A stretch of 19,817 nucleotides of DNA, taken from contig CAYTYA010000030.1 in NCBI GenBank assembly GCA_964442015.1, forward strand, positions 1 through 19,817, read 5' to 3'. A program made the position numbers and the translations under genes. Positions 1 to 9,369 of the stretch are shown piece after piece; the stretch's first letter is position 1, and every line of letters begins with the position of its first letter. The stretch is from GCA-002701945 sp964442015. GTDB lineage: Bacteria > Fidelibacterota > Marinisomatia > Marinisomatales > TCS55. A model generated the notes under the pieces. That model saw only the letters and a program-made list of their open reading frames with translations, was not told the origin of the DNA and made no database searches.

Positions 1-2
1 AG

Positions 3-104
3 GCTTTACCCCACGGTGTTTATATTGCCATGAATGGCCGTTTCTTTCAGTGGAATAAGGTGAAAAAAAATCGCCATACGGGCATATTTGAAGAAATAGA
101 TTGA
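3..104 (+). CDS. 3' end of an unidentified gene, 5' part outside window
   Basis: An open frame runs in from the left edge and stops at TGA 102-104. It gives 33 residues, beginning ALPHGVYIAMNGRFF and ending TGIFEEID. I do not recognise the family. Its last 14 codons or so are built from the 42/43-bp sequence that recurs at the right end of the window, so the C-terminus lies inside a repeat. GC is about 50 % over positions 1-60, clearly higher than the AT-rich genes that follow, which suggests a different origin. The opposite strand is also open over the same stretch, so this could be a non-coding dispersed repeat rather than a real gene end. Confidence 0.35.
   Translation, partial: ALPHGVYIAMNGRFFQWNKVKKNRHTGIFEEID
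55..97. repeat. Left copy of a 42/43-bp direct repeat
   Basis: The sequence starts ATAAGGTGA, continues through a run of eight A, then TCGCCATACGGGC, and ends GAAGAAAT. The same sequence in the same orientation occurs at 19755-19796, differing only in having seven A in the run. Sequence similarity stops abruptly on both sides. This copy lies within the last codons of the frame that ends at 104. The two copies are about 19.7 kb apart and bracket the whole sulfatase/TonB locus. Confidence 0.9.
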
Positions 105-165
105 CAGACCATAGTTATTATTTAATTAAAAAGTATATGAAATAGAACTACCCAATTAATATTTC

Positions 166-1752
166 ATGATAAAATCAGTTAAAAGAAAAAATCTTGGCCC
201 ACTATCTTTAAGCATATTTTTTATTCTTTTAATTTATTTCATAAAGCAATATCGTGAACAATCAGAAGATATTCCACCTAATATTATTTTTATTATGGCT
301 GATGATCATACAAAACAAGCGATGAGTTGTTATGGTAGCAATATTAATCAAACACCAAACATTGACCGAATAGCAAATAAAGGAACTACCTTTAATAGTA
401 GTTTTGTTACTAATTCAATATGTGCTCCAAGCCGTGCAGTTGCTTTAACAGGAAAGTATAGTCATATCAATGGTTTAAGAGATAATCGTGATGAATTTGA
501 TGGTAATCAAATGACATTCCCCAAATTATTGCAAAACGCAGGCTATCAGACAGCTTTAATTGGAAAATGGCATTTAAAAACAAAACCGCAGGGGTTTGAC
601 ATATGGAAAATACTTTCTGGACAGGGACAGTATTATAACCCGTTATTTATTACGGAAGAAGATACGATAAGATACCAGGGATACGTTACCACACTCATTA
701 CCGATTTTGCGATAGAAACGTTAAATACTTTTGATAATAAGAAACCATTTTGTCTATTATATTTTCATAAGGCCCCGCATCGAAACTGGATGCCAGATAT
801 CAAACATTTAACTATGTTTGACAATATAGATGTTCCAATGCCAAAAACGTTTTTTGATAATTATGAAACTCGTTCTAACGCTGCAAAACAACAAGATATG
901 CAAGTGGTCAATTTGTATAATTCTTTAGATATGAAAATCCACTCAAATGATACCGTTGAAAAATATTCAGGAGGCAATGAGAAGTTCAGATTAAAAGCAA
1001 AAGAATATTGGGAAAAAATTTATAACACCTTAACCAATGAACAAAAATATGCCTGGGATGCTGCTTATGAATCAAAAAATAATTCCTTCATAGAAGCTAA
1101 TTTATCAGGAGTGGAACTAGCAAAATGGAAGTACCAAAGATATATAAAAGATTATTTACGATGTGTAACATCAGTAGATGAGAACATAGGTCGATTACTT
1201 GACTATCTAGATGAAAATAATTTGACTAATAATACCGTTATTATTTATACATCAGATCAGGGATTCTATCTTGGTGAACATGGTTGGTATGATAAACGAT
1301 TTATGTATGAAGAATCATTAGGGATGCCTTTATTAATTCGGTATCCGCGTGAAATAAAGGCTGGGGGGTCATTGGACCAGATGGTTTTAAATCTAGATCT
1401 CTGTCCTACAATACTTGATTATGCAAGAGTTAATATTCCAGACGAAATACAGGGTAAGTCACTACGTCCATTACTTAAAGGGGAAAAACAGTTTTGGAGA
1501 AAGAGTATATATTATCATTATTATGAATATCCTCATGGTTGGCATAATGTAAATAGACATGATGGAATACGGACAAAAGATTTCAAGCTAATAAACTTTT
1601 ATCAAATGGGAGAAAAAGAACTTTATGATCTTCAAAATGATCCAAATGAATTAAATAATTTGTATAATAATGAACGTTATACTGATATTGAGAGACAATT
1701 AAATAAAGAATTAATTAATCTAAGACAAAAATATAAAGTGCCAAGTAATTAA
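166..1752 (+). CDS. Membrane-anchored cysteine-type sulfatase, GlcNAc-6-sulfatase-like
   Basis: This is a 528-residue formylglycine-dependent sulfatase that hydrolyses a sulfate ester. The metal-binding Asp pair is at D46-D47. The C-x-P-S-R modification motif is CAPSR at 86-90, where C86 becomes formylglycine. Further active-site blocks are GKWHL 133-137, HKAPHR 201-206, and SDQGFYLGEHGWYDKR 363-378 with the metal/sulfate residues D364, Q365 and K377. The C-terminal ELYDLQNDPNELNNLY block (485-500) is typical of the family. Overall it resembles mucin-desulfating and N-acetylglucosamine-6-O-sulfatases (SulfAtlas S1_11/S1_8 type), but substrate assignment is tentative. A basic N-terminus followed by a hydrophobic stretch (about 13-26) without a clear cleavage site suggests an uncleaved anchor facing the periplasm. 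Its maturation enzyme (FGE or anSME) is not in the window. It stands alone on the plus strand and converges with the eight-gene minus-strand block. Confidence 0.93.
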   Translation: MIKSVKRKNLGPLSLSIFFILLIYFIKQYREQSEDIPPNIIFIMADDHTKQAMSCYGSNINQTPNIDRIANKGTTFNSSFVTNSICAPSRAVALTGKYSHINGLRDNRDEFDGNQMTFPKLLQNAGYQTALIGKWHLKTKPQGFDIWKILSGQGQYYNPLFITEEDTIRYQGYVTTLITDFAIETLNTFDNKKPFCLLYFHKAPHRNWMPDIKHLTMFDNIDVPMPKTFFDNYETRSNAAKQQDMQVVNLYNSLDMKIHSNDTVEKYSGGNEKFRLKAKEYWEKIYNTLTNEQKYAWDAAYESKNNSFIEANLSGVELAKWKYQRYIKDYLRCVTSVDENIGRLLDYLDENNLTNNTVIIYTSDQGFYLGEHGWYDKRFMYEESLGMPLLIRYPREIKAGGSLDQMVLNLDLCPTILDYARVNIPDEIQGKSLRPLLKGEKQFWRKSIYYHYYEYPHGWHNVNRHDGIRTKDFKLINFYQMGEKELYDLQNDPNELNNLYNNERYTDIERQLNKELINLRQKYKVPSN

Positions 1753-1772
1753 CTCTTATTAATACACAATTT

Positions 1773-1795
1773 TAGGTTAACTGTAAGTTAATTTA
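1773..1795 (+). terminator. Possible hairpin between convergent genes
   Basis: TTAAC (1777-1781) and GTTAA (1787-1791) form a stem around the loop TGTAA. In the plus-strand transcript two G-U pairs and two A-U pairs extend it to about 9 bp over 1773-1795. There is no T-run on either side and the stem is AT-rich, so termination of sulfatase mRNA is only a suggestion. It sits in the 40-bp gap between the two convergent stop codons and slightly overlaps the last codon of the opposing gene. Confidence 0.22.
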
Positions 1796-3898
1796 TCTGA
1801 TAACAACAAATTTCTTTATTGCCCGATCTCCTTTCTTAAATATTTTATCCTGGCTATGAGAATCGAAATAATCTTGTGTTACTTCAAAATGCGCAATATA
1901 TAGACCGCTTGAGACGACTTGTCTTGTTTTCGTTAATGAATCCCATGCTTCATCGCCGCTGCCATCATTATGTTCAATAGTATTTATTAGATCTCCTCTT
2001 TCGGAAAAAATTTTTATGGTACAAAAAGGTGGTAAATTATAAAACATGATTTTGTCAGGTCCGCTTTCCCCAAATTGCAAGTTTATTGCTTTCCGATTGT
2101 ATGGATTTGGAACAATTCTAATATCTGATAAAATATTACCAGGGGGTCGTAGTAAATATGCTGGTTCGTTAGTTCTAGTCCAAAATAAATTACTTTTTAA
2201 AGGGACACCTTCTTCAAAAATATTAGTGCTACCGTCATCAATAGATGAAATGTAATAATAGTACTGGAAACCACGTATTGCATTATTATCAAAATAATTA
2301 TTTACTATTTCATTATCTGTGCCTGAGCCACATTCAAAAATTAAATTAAATGTAGTATCAGGTTTATGAATTGATCGATAAATTTTGTACCCTGTAAAGT
2401 TTGGCCAAGATTCAGCATTATTTGACCAGCTTAGATCAACACCATTACCACCTGAATTCACTTCAAATATATCAGGTGGCGGAGGCGGCCGAGGAAGATC
2501 AAAACCAAGCTCCCAATTAATCCTAGCATAATTAAATGTTTTTAAGATTGAGTCTATACCAGTAAATACCCAAGAATTTTTAAATTCATTTTTATCATTA
2601 GTAGTCTCTCCATTTGGTAAACTGTAAGATGAAAAATTCTGAAGCCACTCTGATCCAATTTGATAACATAAATTTCTATTAATCCCATTTACACCCTCTG
2701 CAAAAACTATACGGATGCTATCATTTGGAGCTAGTTCATAAGGTCCAAAACCTAAGCACTGACTCTTCCCAGACTGTGAGATAGGTTGCCATTGGTCAGG
2801 ATATTCATCACCAACAGCTTCATCATGAGGTAACGCAGGATGACCAGAACTCATTACTTGATATTCTTGCAACATAGAAGTTTGATCGAATTGGTTATTC
2901 GATCTTGTAATGGAAGAACCTGAATCTAGAAATGGAGTAGATAAAGGTTGGTTATTATCATCATTTTTATTTTCGGCAGAAACATCTGCATGTAAAACAA
3001 CTACACCTGGGAACTGGGATGCTCCCAAATGACCATCACCACTAATATTTGGTCCTCCGATATTATCAAAAGTTGCATCTGAATGTAAACCATGGTATGA
3101 ATAAAAACCTCGTAAAGTATCATCGTAAAATGGATGATAAATGTGGTTCATAGTGTTATGTCCCCAAGATGTTGATTGTGGTAATGTTTGTAATCCGCCT
3201 AATCCAATTTCTCTGGATGGTGCAAAACGAAATTGATAAAAAAATATTAGCCCTTCCAATGTTTGACTGTGCCTGTCATTATTTTTGTTATAAATACCTG
3301 TATTTTTATATATATATTCGTGGATAAAGTAATTGTCGTGATACTGATTACTAGACGCATAAATTTTTCTTGTTATTGTGACCCCAATAGATGTGTTAAC
3401 AACATTATATAACATTCTATCTGTAATTAAATTTTCATCAATTACATCTACCTTATCCATTGAGGTGGTATGAGATGCTTCTTGACCATCAACAATGACA
3501 GTCGGGTGGGGAAATTTTCCAATTAGTGTAAAATCTTCACTCATAAATTCATTGTTTTCATCAATGGGGCCTCTTGGGCCGATATGTACAACCTTATAAT
3601 CGTATGTTTTATTTACAATAAGATCATTATAATCTGTTGTTCCGATCCACAATGCCTTAGCAACTTGACAATCTTGCCATCTATACAAAGCAGGCCACCT
3701 TAGACCGTCTTGTTGTTCTGTTATTTCATGTGTACGTCCTATTTCTATCTCGGATCCAGCACTTGAATACCAACTATGTAATGAACCAATAGCCAACCAT
3801 TTAGTTTTATCACATAAAACTTTATTTGGCATAAAAATCACATATAGGAAAAAAGAAATATATATATGGTTATGAGTTGATTTGGAACCTAAAAACAT
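1793..3898 (-). CDS. Secreted FN3 protein A with FlgD-like/T9SS-type C-terminal domain
   Basis: A 701-residue exported protein of unknown function. An N-terminal hydrophobic signal (about 12-29) is followed by a ~435-residue domain (about 33-465) that I cannot assign to a known enzyme family. A proline-rich linker (PRPPPPP, 469-475) leads to a fibronectin type III-like domain (about 478-575, with YKIYRS and the YYYYIS strand). The C-terminal FlgD-like Ig/sorting domain (about 590-701) contains VPNPYN, IKIFSERGDLI and GLYIAHF, and ends KKFVVIR. Such tails are typical of cell-surface or secreted proteins in the FCB group. It is a paralogue of the protein encoded at 7225-9369. Its ATG lies 15 nt after the stop of TonB receptor 2, so it is almost certainly co-transcribed and may be that receptor's surface partner. 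That role is inferred from position only. Confidence 0.85.
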   Translation of the reverse strand: MFLGSKSTHNHIYISFFLYVIFMPNKVLCDKTKWLAIGSLHSWYSSAGSEIEIGRTHEITEQQDGLRWPALYRWQDCQVAKALWIGTTDYNDLIVNKTYDYKVVHIGPRGPIDENNEFMSEDFTLIGKFPHPTVIVDGQEASHTTSMDKVDVIDENLITDRMLYNVVNTSIGVTITRKIYASSNQYHDNYFIHEYIYKNTGIYNKNNDRHSQTLEGLIFFYQFRFAPSREIGLGGLQTLPQSTSWGHNTMNHIYHPFYDDTLRGFYSYHGLHSDATFDNIGGPNISGDGHLGASQFPGVVVLHADVSAENKNDDNNQPLSTPFLDSGSSITRSNNQFDQTSMLQEYQVMSSGHPALPHDEAVGDEYPDQWQPISQSGKSQCLGFGPYELAPNDSIRIVFAEGVNGINRNLCYQIGSEWLQNFSSYSLPNGETTNDKNEFKNSWVFTGIDSILKTFNYARINWELGFDLPRPPPPPDIFEVNSGGNGVDLSWSNNAESWPNFTGYKIYRSIHKPDTTFNLIFECGSGTDNEIVNNYFDNNAIRGFQYYYYISSIDDGSTNIFEEGVPLKSNLFWTRTNEPAYLLRPPGNILSDIRIVPNPYNRKAINLQFGESGPDKIMFYNLPPFCTIKIFSERGDLINTIEHNDGSGDEAWDSLTKTRQVVSSGLYIAHFEVTQDYFDSHSQDKIFKKGDRAIKKFVVIR

Positions 3899-3913
3899 GA
3901 ATTATATTGATAC

Positions 3914-6900
3914 CTATTTAAAGTGATAATAAAGAGAAAGTCCGAAAAATATATCACGCGGATTTAAAAACGAGAAGTATGATTGGTTTGGCATATCAAT
4001 GTATGCTTTGTTATTAAGAACATAATCTAAATATTTATCGTCTACTAATAACCATCCATTTTCAGAAGACCATTGATAATATGTATTTGTTTTAGCATTA
4101 TAATAAATTGGCCTTTCATGTGGATTCCCCACCTTTAGAATATCAGGAACCCATTCCATAGGAACGAACTCAACTCCATGTTTTCTAAAATCCCCGGGTC
4201 TGTCCTTCCCTGGTATATTTGGGTAGGGCGAGTTATCACTAGCTAAATTAGTTGCAATATTTTCCGGTAGATGTAAGGAGTAGAAATAGTAATTATAATC
4301 ATCCATGTCAGAAAAACTCTGTCCAGAAAAATATTTAAAGTTGAATAGATTAAAACAATCCAGATAAAATCTAATATCTATATTGCCATAGTGTATGGAT
4401 TTAGAAATTTTCAATTTTATGTCGCTAAAATCATTCCATTGAACATTGTACGATATGCCTGGTATGTTATTTGGGTTCCACGTAAACCAGCGTCCAGTTG
4501 TCCATTCAGTTACTATATTGAATGACCATTCACTTAGCGGTTTGGAATTAAATATATTTGGGCCAAAATCATTAGGGGTTTTTAAGTTAATAATAGATTT
4601 AAATCTTGGTCTTGGTTTTGGTTTTTCTTGATAAGGGTTCAGTCGTAGATATTCTCTTTGATCTGATGGGTTTTCAAAAATCTTTTTTATTCCAAAATAT
4701 CCATTAGTTTCTACTCTATATTCATAGTTGAGATGACCCGTAATCCATCTACCATATAACTTTGATGCATATATTTCAAATCCGCGTATATCTTCGTAAC
4801 TATCAGCTGTTAACTGGTGGTAATTGACTTTACCATCATTACTTATATATTGTGTCCAGTCCTCCTGACTATCAATATTTTTATAATATGCCGATAAATG
4901 AAATAAATAATTAACTTTAATTGAATGATCATATCCAAGTTCATATGATACGGTTCTTGCTAGAGGTAGGCTTGGGTTGCCTAAATAGTCAAGCTGGTTA
5001 ATTGATGATCTTTGAATTCTAAACAAATTTTCATTAGATGGTATTTGCCTATAATGTCCATAATTAAAATAAAATTTTGAGTTAGTTGTAATTGGATGAG
5101 ATATACTTAAACGCGGACTAATATATATCTGATTTTCTGATTTTCTGATTTTATATAAATTTTCGTTTTCATTATTATAATCGGACGAAAAAAATTCTCT
5201 TGAGAAATTGTCAATTTTATACCACTCTCCATTTGGATTAATGTAGTCAAGAACCAAACCAATTATAGGGATAAATCCATCATATTCTATTTTATCTTGA
5301 ATATAGTAATTGATTCTAAAAGGTCGCCCATCAGATGCATTGGAAAAATTTCCTTCCGGTAAGGCTTTATTAACCATGCCATATTTCAAATTAAAATTAT
5401 CATAAGCAATTTTTATTCCGGATTTAATATTATTTCTACGGTTTATTTGACTATTGAGATCAAGTTTTAGGGATAAAGTATTAAATATACTCGAATCACG
5501 TGAAGTACTCACTGACCCACCCATGCCGATGCCATCAATTCCAAAAACAGGTTCTTCTTCGAACCCAAAAGGTGCTTCATCAACTAGATACCCAGGAAAT
5601 ATTTCATATTTTAAAGTATTGTCTCGATCCCTCATTGGGCCTGTATTATATTTGATTGTGAAATGTTGTAATTGTATTTGATAAAATGTTTTAGGGTTTA
5701 TTAACGTAGAAAATTTTGCAGAAATTAAGTTGTAATCTCGGGCTGTTTGGCTCCAATATGTATTTGTATATATCCTCCAAGGGACTGTAAATCCTTTCCT
5801 GTCTATTGTACTAGCCACATCATAAACATCTTTCATGAATGTGGTTCCTCCAGAACGAGATGATGTTGTGGCCTCCAATACATTATTAAGTGATAAAATT
5901 GAAAATTTTGTTCTTTTTGAAATATCGGAAGTTGTTTTAATTAAAAGGCTTTTATTGTATAGCCCATCCCTAGAGAGTTGCATTAAATACATATCTTGGA
6001 CGTATCGATATGACATAAAAAAACGAAGATTGCCAAGGCGTTTGCTCAATAAGGGTACTGGTCCCCCAAATCCGAAATCAATATTTTGATCAGGCTTTTG
6101 GATAAAGCCATTTTTTCTGTGTTCCCACAAATATATTTTTTGTGCTGCTGATGGGGTGAGATCATTTTCAAGGTTGTTATCAACAATAAAATCATTTGAT
6201 ACTGAATTCCAACCTTCAAAACGGGGGAATTGTCTTTGGGTATATTCATCCCATTGTCCATTATTTGTTCCTGTCCAACAAACATCTGAATCCAAATAAG
6301 GGCGAAGCCAAAATGAATTTTTATTATAGGGGGAAATTCCAAAATGCTTGGGACTTGGTGGGCTCTGTTTTATTGATATAGATCCGCTATAGTGGAGCGG
6401 ACTACCTTCTTTTGTTACTACATTGACTATGCCAGAACGAACATTATTATATTCTGCATTAAATCCACCAGTCTGGGCTGAAATCTCTTTTACAGCGCTT
6501 AATGGAAGAGCGGATATAGGTAAATTATTTCTTTCTTCTTTTAATGAAATCCCATCTACCATGAAAAGTGTTTGACTGGGGCCTCCACCACGAATTCCCA
6601 ATTGATTTGTGATACCCGCATAGAGCCCTAAAACATCTTCAATGCTGCCTAATGGCATTTCTTCAATAGTTTTTGAAGTGATACTTATATGTGTTGCTGC
6701 AATATCTTTTTTAATCACCTGTTTTTTAGCATTAACAGTAATTTGTTCACCAGAAATAATTTCAATATTCATGGAGAAATTAAGGTTCATTGTTTGATCA
6801 ATTTCTACTCGGACATCCTGAATTATATAATCTTTATATCCCATCATTGAGCATTTCACATCATACATGCCTGGTGGAATATTAATTATTACAAAGTAAC

Positions 6901-7123
6901 CATTCTCATCGGTAAAAGACCCAAGAGTGGCACCCTGCACAATTATATTTGATGCTAGAAGAGGGTTTTTAGTGTTTGCATCAATAACTCGGCCAGAAAT
7001 TTTCCCAGTTATTCCTGCATTAGAAATATCTGCAAGAAAAAAATAGAATAAGGATATAATATATTGTTTGCGAATAACATTAAATATATTGGAGTTAATA
7101 TTTGATGGGTTAGAAAATTTCAA
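3914..7123 (-). CDS. TonB-dependent outer-membrane receptor 2 (SusD-less)
   Basis: An outer-membrane, TonB-energised importer of 1069 residues. A signal peptide (hydrophobic about 20-36, ending ISNA) is followed by a carboxypeptidase-regulatory-like domain (about 40-118: GRVIDANTKNPL, DENGYF, PPGMYDV), a plug (about 135-240: IRGGGPSQTLFMVDG, QTGGFNAEY, VRSGIVNVV) and a long beta-barrel. The barrel ends in an aromatic strand (LSLYYHFK). The start is TTG at 7123; no ATG or GTG precedes the signal peptide in frame. Residues 273-307 form a block (RPYLDSDVCWTGTN and onward to FEGWNS) almost identical to one in TonB receptor 1. Near the C-terminus it carries an extra, tryptophan- and tyrosine-rich stretch that the other receptor lacks. 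No SusD-like gene lies next to it; FN3/FlgD-tail genes flank it on both sides. The imported ligand is unknown. Confidence 0.92.
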   Translation of the reverse strand: MKFSNPSNINSNIFNVIRKQYIISLFYFFLADISNAGITGKISGRVIDANTKNPLLASNIIVQGATLGSFTDENGYFVIINIPPGMYDVKCSMMGYKDYIIQDVRVEIDQTMNLNFSMNIEIISGEQITVNAKKQVIKKDIAATHISITSKTIEEMPLGSIEDVLGLYAGITNQLGIRGGGPSQTLFMVDGISLKEERNNLPISALPLSAVKEISAQTGGFNAEYNNVRSGIVNVVTKEGSPLHYSGSISIKQSPPSPKHFGISPYNKNSFWLRPYLDSDVCWTGTNNGQWDEYTQRQFPRFEGWNSVSNDFIVDNNLENDLTPSAAQKIYLWEHRKNGFIQKPDQNIDFGFGGPVPLLSKRLGNLRFFMSYRYVQDMYLMQLSRDGLYNKSLLIKTTSDISKRTKFSILSLNNVLEATTSSRSGGTTFMKDVYDVASTIDRKGFTVPWRIYTNTYWSQTARDYNLISAKFSTLINPKTFYQIQLQHFTIKYNTGPMRDRDNTLKYEIFPGYLVDEAPFGFEEEPVFGIDGIGMGGSVSTSRDSSIFNTLSLKLDLNSQINRRNNIKSGIKIAYDNFNLKYGMVNKALPEGNFSNASDGRPFRINYYIQDKIEYDGFIPIIGLVLDYINPNGEWYKIDNFSREFFSSDYNNENENLYKIRKSENQIYISPRLSISHPITTNSKFYFNYGHYRQIPSNENLFRIQRSSINQLDYLGNPSLPLARTVSYELGYDHSIKVNYLFHLSAYYKNIDSQEDWTQYISNDGKVNYHQLTADSYEDIRGFEIYASKLYGRWITGHLNYEYRVETNGYFGIKKIFENPSDQREYLRLNPYQEKPKPRPRFKSIINLKTPNDFGPNIFNSKPLSEWSFNIVTEWTTGRWFTWNPNNIPGISYNVQWNDFSDIKLKISKSIHYGNIDIRFYLDCFNLFNFKYFSGQSFSDMDDYNYYFYSLHLPENIATNLASDNSPYPNIPGKDRPGDFRKHGVEFVPMEWVPDILKVGNPHERPIYYNAKTNTYYQWSSENGWLLVDDKYLDYVLNNKAYIDMPNQSYFSFLNPRDIFFGLSLYYHFK

Positions 7124-7224
7124 AATTAATAATGACTTTCTTTGATGAATATTAACAATAATTAATAATCTTATTGATTAGTTAAGTGAATCATGATTTA
7201 TTAAGAGTCACATCATAATGGAAT

Positions 7225-9369
7225 CTATCTTATTATTAAAAACTTTATTAATGTTTGATCACCATTTTGAAAAATTAAATCATTTGTAGTAGGATTAAAG
7301 TAGTTTTCTGTTACTCCAAAATGAGCGATATATATGCCACTAGATACGAGTTGTCTTGTTTGGCTCAAAGAATCCCATGATTCATCTCCACTCCCGTCGT
7401 TATGTTTTATGGTTTTAATTAAATCACCTCTCTCAGTAAAAATTTTTATTATGCAGTATGGAGGAATATTTAAGAACATTATTTTATTGTTCTCATTCGT
7501 ATATTGTATATTTTTAGCAGATATATGGAATGGATTTGGAACAACTCTGATATCATTTAAATTATTCCCTGCTTCTCTTCTTAAAAAAGCAGGTACTGTC
7601 GTTTTGGTGTAAAATCTATTACTTAACAATTGGCCTGTGGGATTAGTTTTCCCTGTGGTGTTATTTGATCCGTCATTAAAGGCAGAAATGTAATAGTAAT
7701 ATGAAAATCCTCTAATGGCGGTTAAATCTTCATATGTATATGTGCCTAACAACCCACTATAAATTTCTTCATAGGTTGTATCGGGCTTTCCTACAGATCT
7801 GAAAATTTTATATCCTGCAAAACTGGGATCAGTTTCAGATGGGCTTTCAGTCCAATTTAAATATATTCTATCTCCACCTGATTGTACATTGAAAAGAGGA
7901 GGGGGTAGAGGAGGCTGAGGGATTTCCATATTATTATCAAAGGTTCTTTTAGCACGTCCAAAAGTTTGCATTATTGAATCTTTTCCAGTGAATATCCAAG
8001 AATTTTTAAAAATTTCTCTGTTGTTAGTTTCACTTCCGTTGGGCAGTGTAAATGTCCCGGCATTTTGTTTCCATTCTTTACCAATCGTTTCACATAATTC
8101 TCTATTAATTCCATTAATACCTTCTACTTCTACAATTCTGATACTATCCCCATGGTTTAGATCAAATGGCCCATAACATATAAAAATATCCATTCCTCCA
8201 CCGTCATTGTGAATTGAATAGGGATCAGTAGTGTGCATTAGATATGATTCAGATTCTAAATCACCAAATGTTATTTCGTCAATTCTTTCTGATGCTCCAA
8301 GTCCTAAATGTGGGTTGCCGCTAATCATTTCATAAACTTGTTGCATCCCTAATAAATCTGAAGGCCTTAGGTTACCGATGCTGGGATATGTGCCACCACC
8401 ATGCCATCCCAAATAACTGGGTTGGTTTGGATCATCTTCATTATTTTGAGAGTTATTATCTACATGTAGGATACAAACACCTGCGTGTTGAGGTGAAGTT
8501 AAACGTCCATTGCCGCTGATATCAGGTGCACCAATATTATTAAATGAATTAAGAGATGATTGTCCAGTCCATGAAAAACCACATCTAATCCAATCGACAA
8601 TTGGATTTTCCTCATTAATTTGTTCATGCATGTTTTGGCTATAAGTTTCACCTCTTTTGGTAAACCAACTATGTCTCCCCCAGTTTTGTGCGTGTCCAAT
8701 ATTTTCAGCTCCTTCACGCCCATGACTATAGCGATATCGCCAACCGATTCTGACATCATTCAATGGTGTATTAAGTTCTATTTCAGCATCTCCATCGGTA
8801 TTGCCTGTATTTGTAAAAATAAATTCTTTAATAAAATAATTGTCATGATATTGTTGACTGAAAACATGAATTTTTCTCTTTAATGTTAAACCCATAGAAG
8901 TGTTGACAACATTAATTATCAATCTATCAGCTTTAATATTTGAATTGATTTCATCAATATCGTTCGCGTATATAGAATAAATGTCAATTCCATCTACATA
9001 TACAATAGGTGGCTCAAATTTGGCAATCTGTTTAATAGATATTGGAAATAATGACGTTTCAACATAATCCAAAGTAAAAAAAATACTATAGGTGTCCCAG
9101 TTATATGCTGAAGGATCTGTATAATCTTTTGATGAAATCCATGCTCTCTTAATGACAGCATTATCTTGAAAATCATAATCTGAAGGCCAGATCATCCCTT
9201 CGTAGTATGAATTATTCCATGCTCTTTCTGATCCGTAGGCTGTGAAATGACTTTGCAATGAACCAATTCGTACATAGCGAGATTCGGAACCTGAAAGTTC
9301 ACAGAAAATTAAATCTGGTACCAATATAATGGCTATCCACACAATATTATGTATAGTATTATTAGTCAT
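7225..9369 (-). CDS. Secreted FN3 protein B with FlgD-like/T9SS-type C-terminal domain
   Basis: A 714-residue exported protein, paralogous to the product at 1793-3898. I start it at the ATG 9367-9369, not at the upstream in-frame Met (9411). The later start places a normal signal peptide (MTNNTIHNIVWIAIILV) at the N-terminus, and its ATG overlaps the stop of the preceding gene as ATGACTAA. Domains are the shared N-terminal domain (about 30-480), a proline-rich linker (PQPPLPPP), an FN3-like domain (about 490-590) and the C-terminal sorting domain (about 605-714, ending IKFLIIR). Blocks conserved with the paralogue include QYHDNYF, NGINR, SLPNG/TLPNG, FKNSW and HNDGSGDE. In the C-terminal stretch from IKIF to AHF, 36 of 44 residues are identical between the two. 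No catalytic motif is evident. It is probably surface-exposed and may bind substrate. Confidence 0.85.
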   Translation of the reverse strand: MTNNTIHNIVWIAIILVPDLIFCELSGSESRYVRIGSLQSHFTAYGSERAWNNSYYEGMIWPSDYDFQDNAVIKRAWISSKDYTDPSAYNWDTYSIFFTLDYVETSLFPISIKQIAKFEPPIVYVDGIDIYSIYANDIDEINSNIKADRLIINVVNTSMGLTLKRKIHVFSQQYHDNYFIKEFIFTNTGNTDGDAEIELNTPLNDVRIGWRYRYSHGREGAENIGHAQNWGRHSWFTKRGETYSQNMHEQINEENPIVDWIRCGFSWTGQSSLNSFNNIGAPDISGNGRLTSPQHAGVCILHVDNNSQNNEDDPNQPSYLGWHGGGTYPSIGNLRPSDLLGMQQVYEMISGNPHLGLGASERIDEITFGDLESESYLMHTTDPYSIHNDGGGMDIFICYGPFDLNHGDSIRIVEVEGINGINRELCETIGKEWKQNAGTFTLPNGSETNNREIFKNSWIFTGKDSIMQTFGRAKRTFDNNMEIPQPPLPPPLFNVQSGGDRIYLNWTESPSETDPSFAGYKIFRSVGKPDTTYEEIYSGLLGTYTYEDLTAIRGFSYYYYISAFNDGSNNTTGKTNPTGQLLSNRFYTKTTVPAFLRREAGNNLNDIRVVPNPFHISAKNIQYTNENNKIMFLNIPPYCIIKIFTERGDLIKTIKHNDGSGDESWDSLSQTRQLVSSGIYIAHFGVTENYFNPTTNDLIFQNGDQTLIKFLIIR

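Noticed and set aside
27..38. Palindrome GCCATGAATGGC near the left repeat
   Set aside because: The loop would be only 2 nt, it lies in an open coding frame, and no counterpart exists at the right repeat copy.
101..130. Perfect TTGACA (101-106) upstream of the sulfatase as a promoter -35 box
   Set aside because: No acceptable -10 hexamer lies 15-19 bp downstream, and the hexamer overlaps the stop codon of the preceding frame. A single hexamer in AT-rich DNA is not enough.
4446..6381. Several short open frames on both strands within TonB receptor 2
   Set aside because: They overlap a full-length receptor with clear domains, lack homology features and are explained as shadow frames.
7124..7224. 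Internal promoter before TonB receptor 2
   Set aside because: The gap is large enough, but I found no convincing -35/-10 pair or FCB-type TTTG/TAnnTTTG motif.
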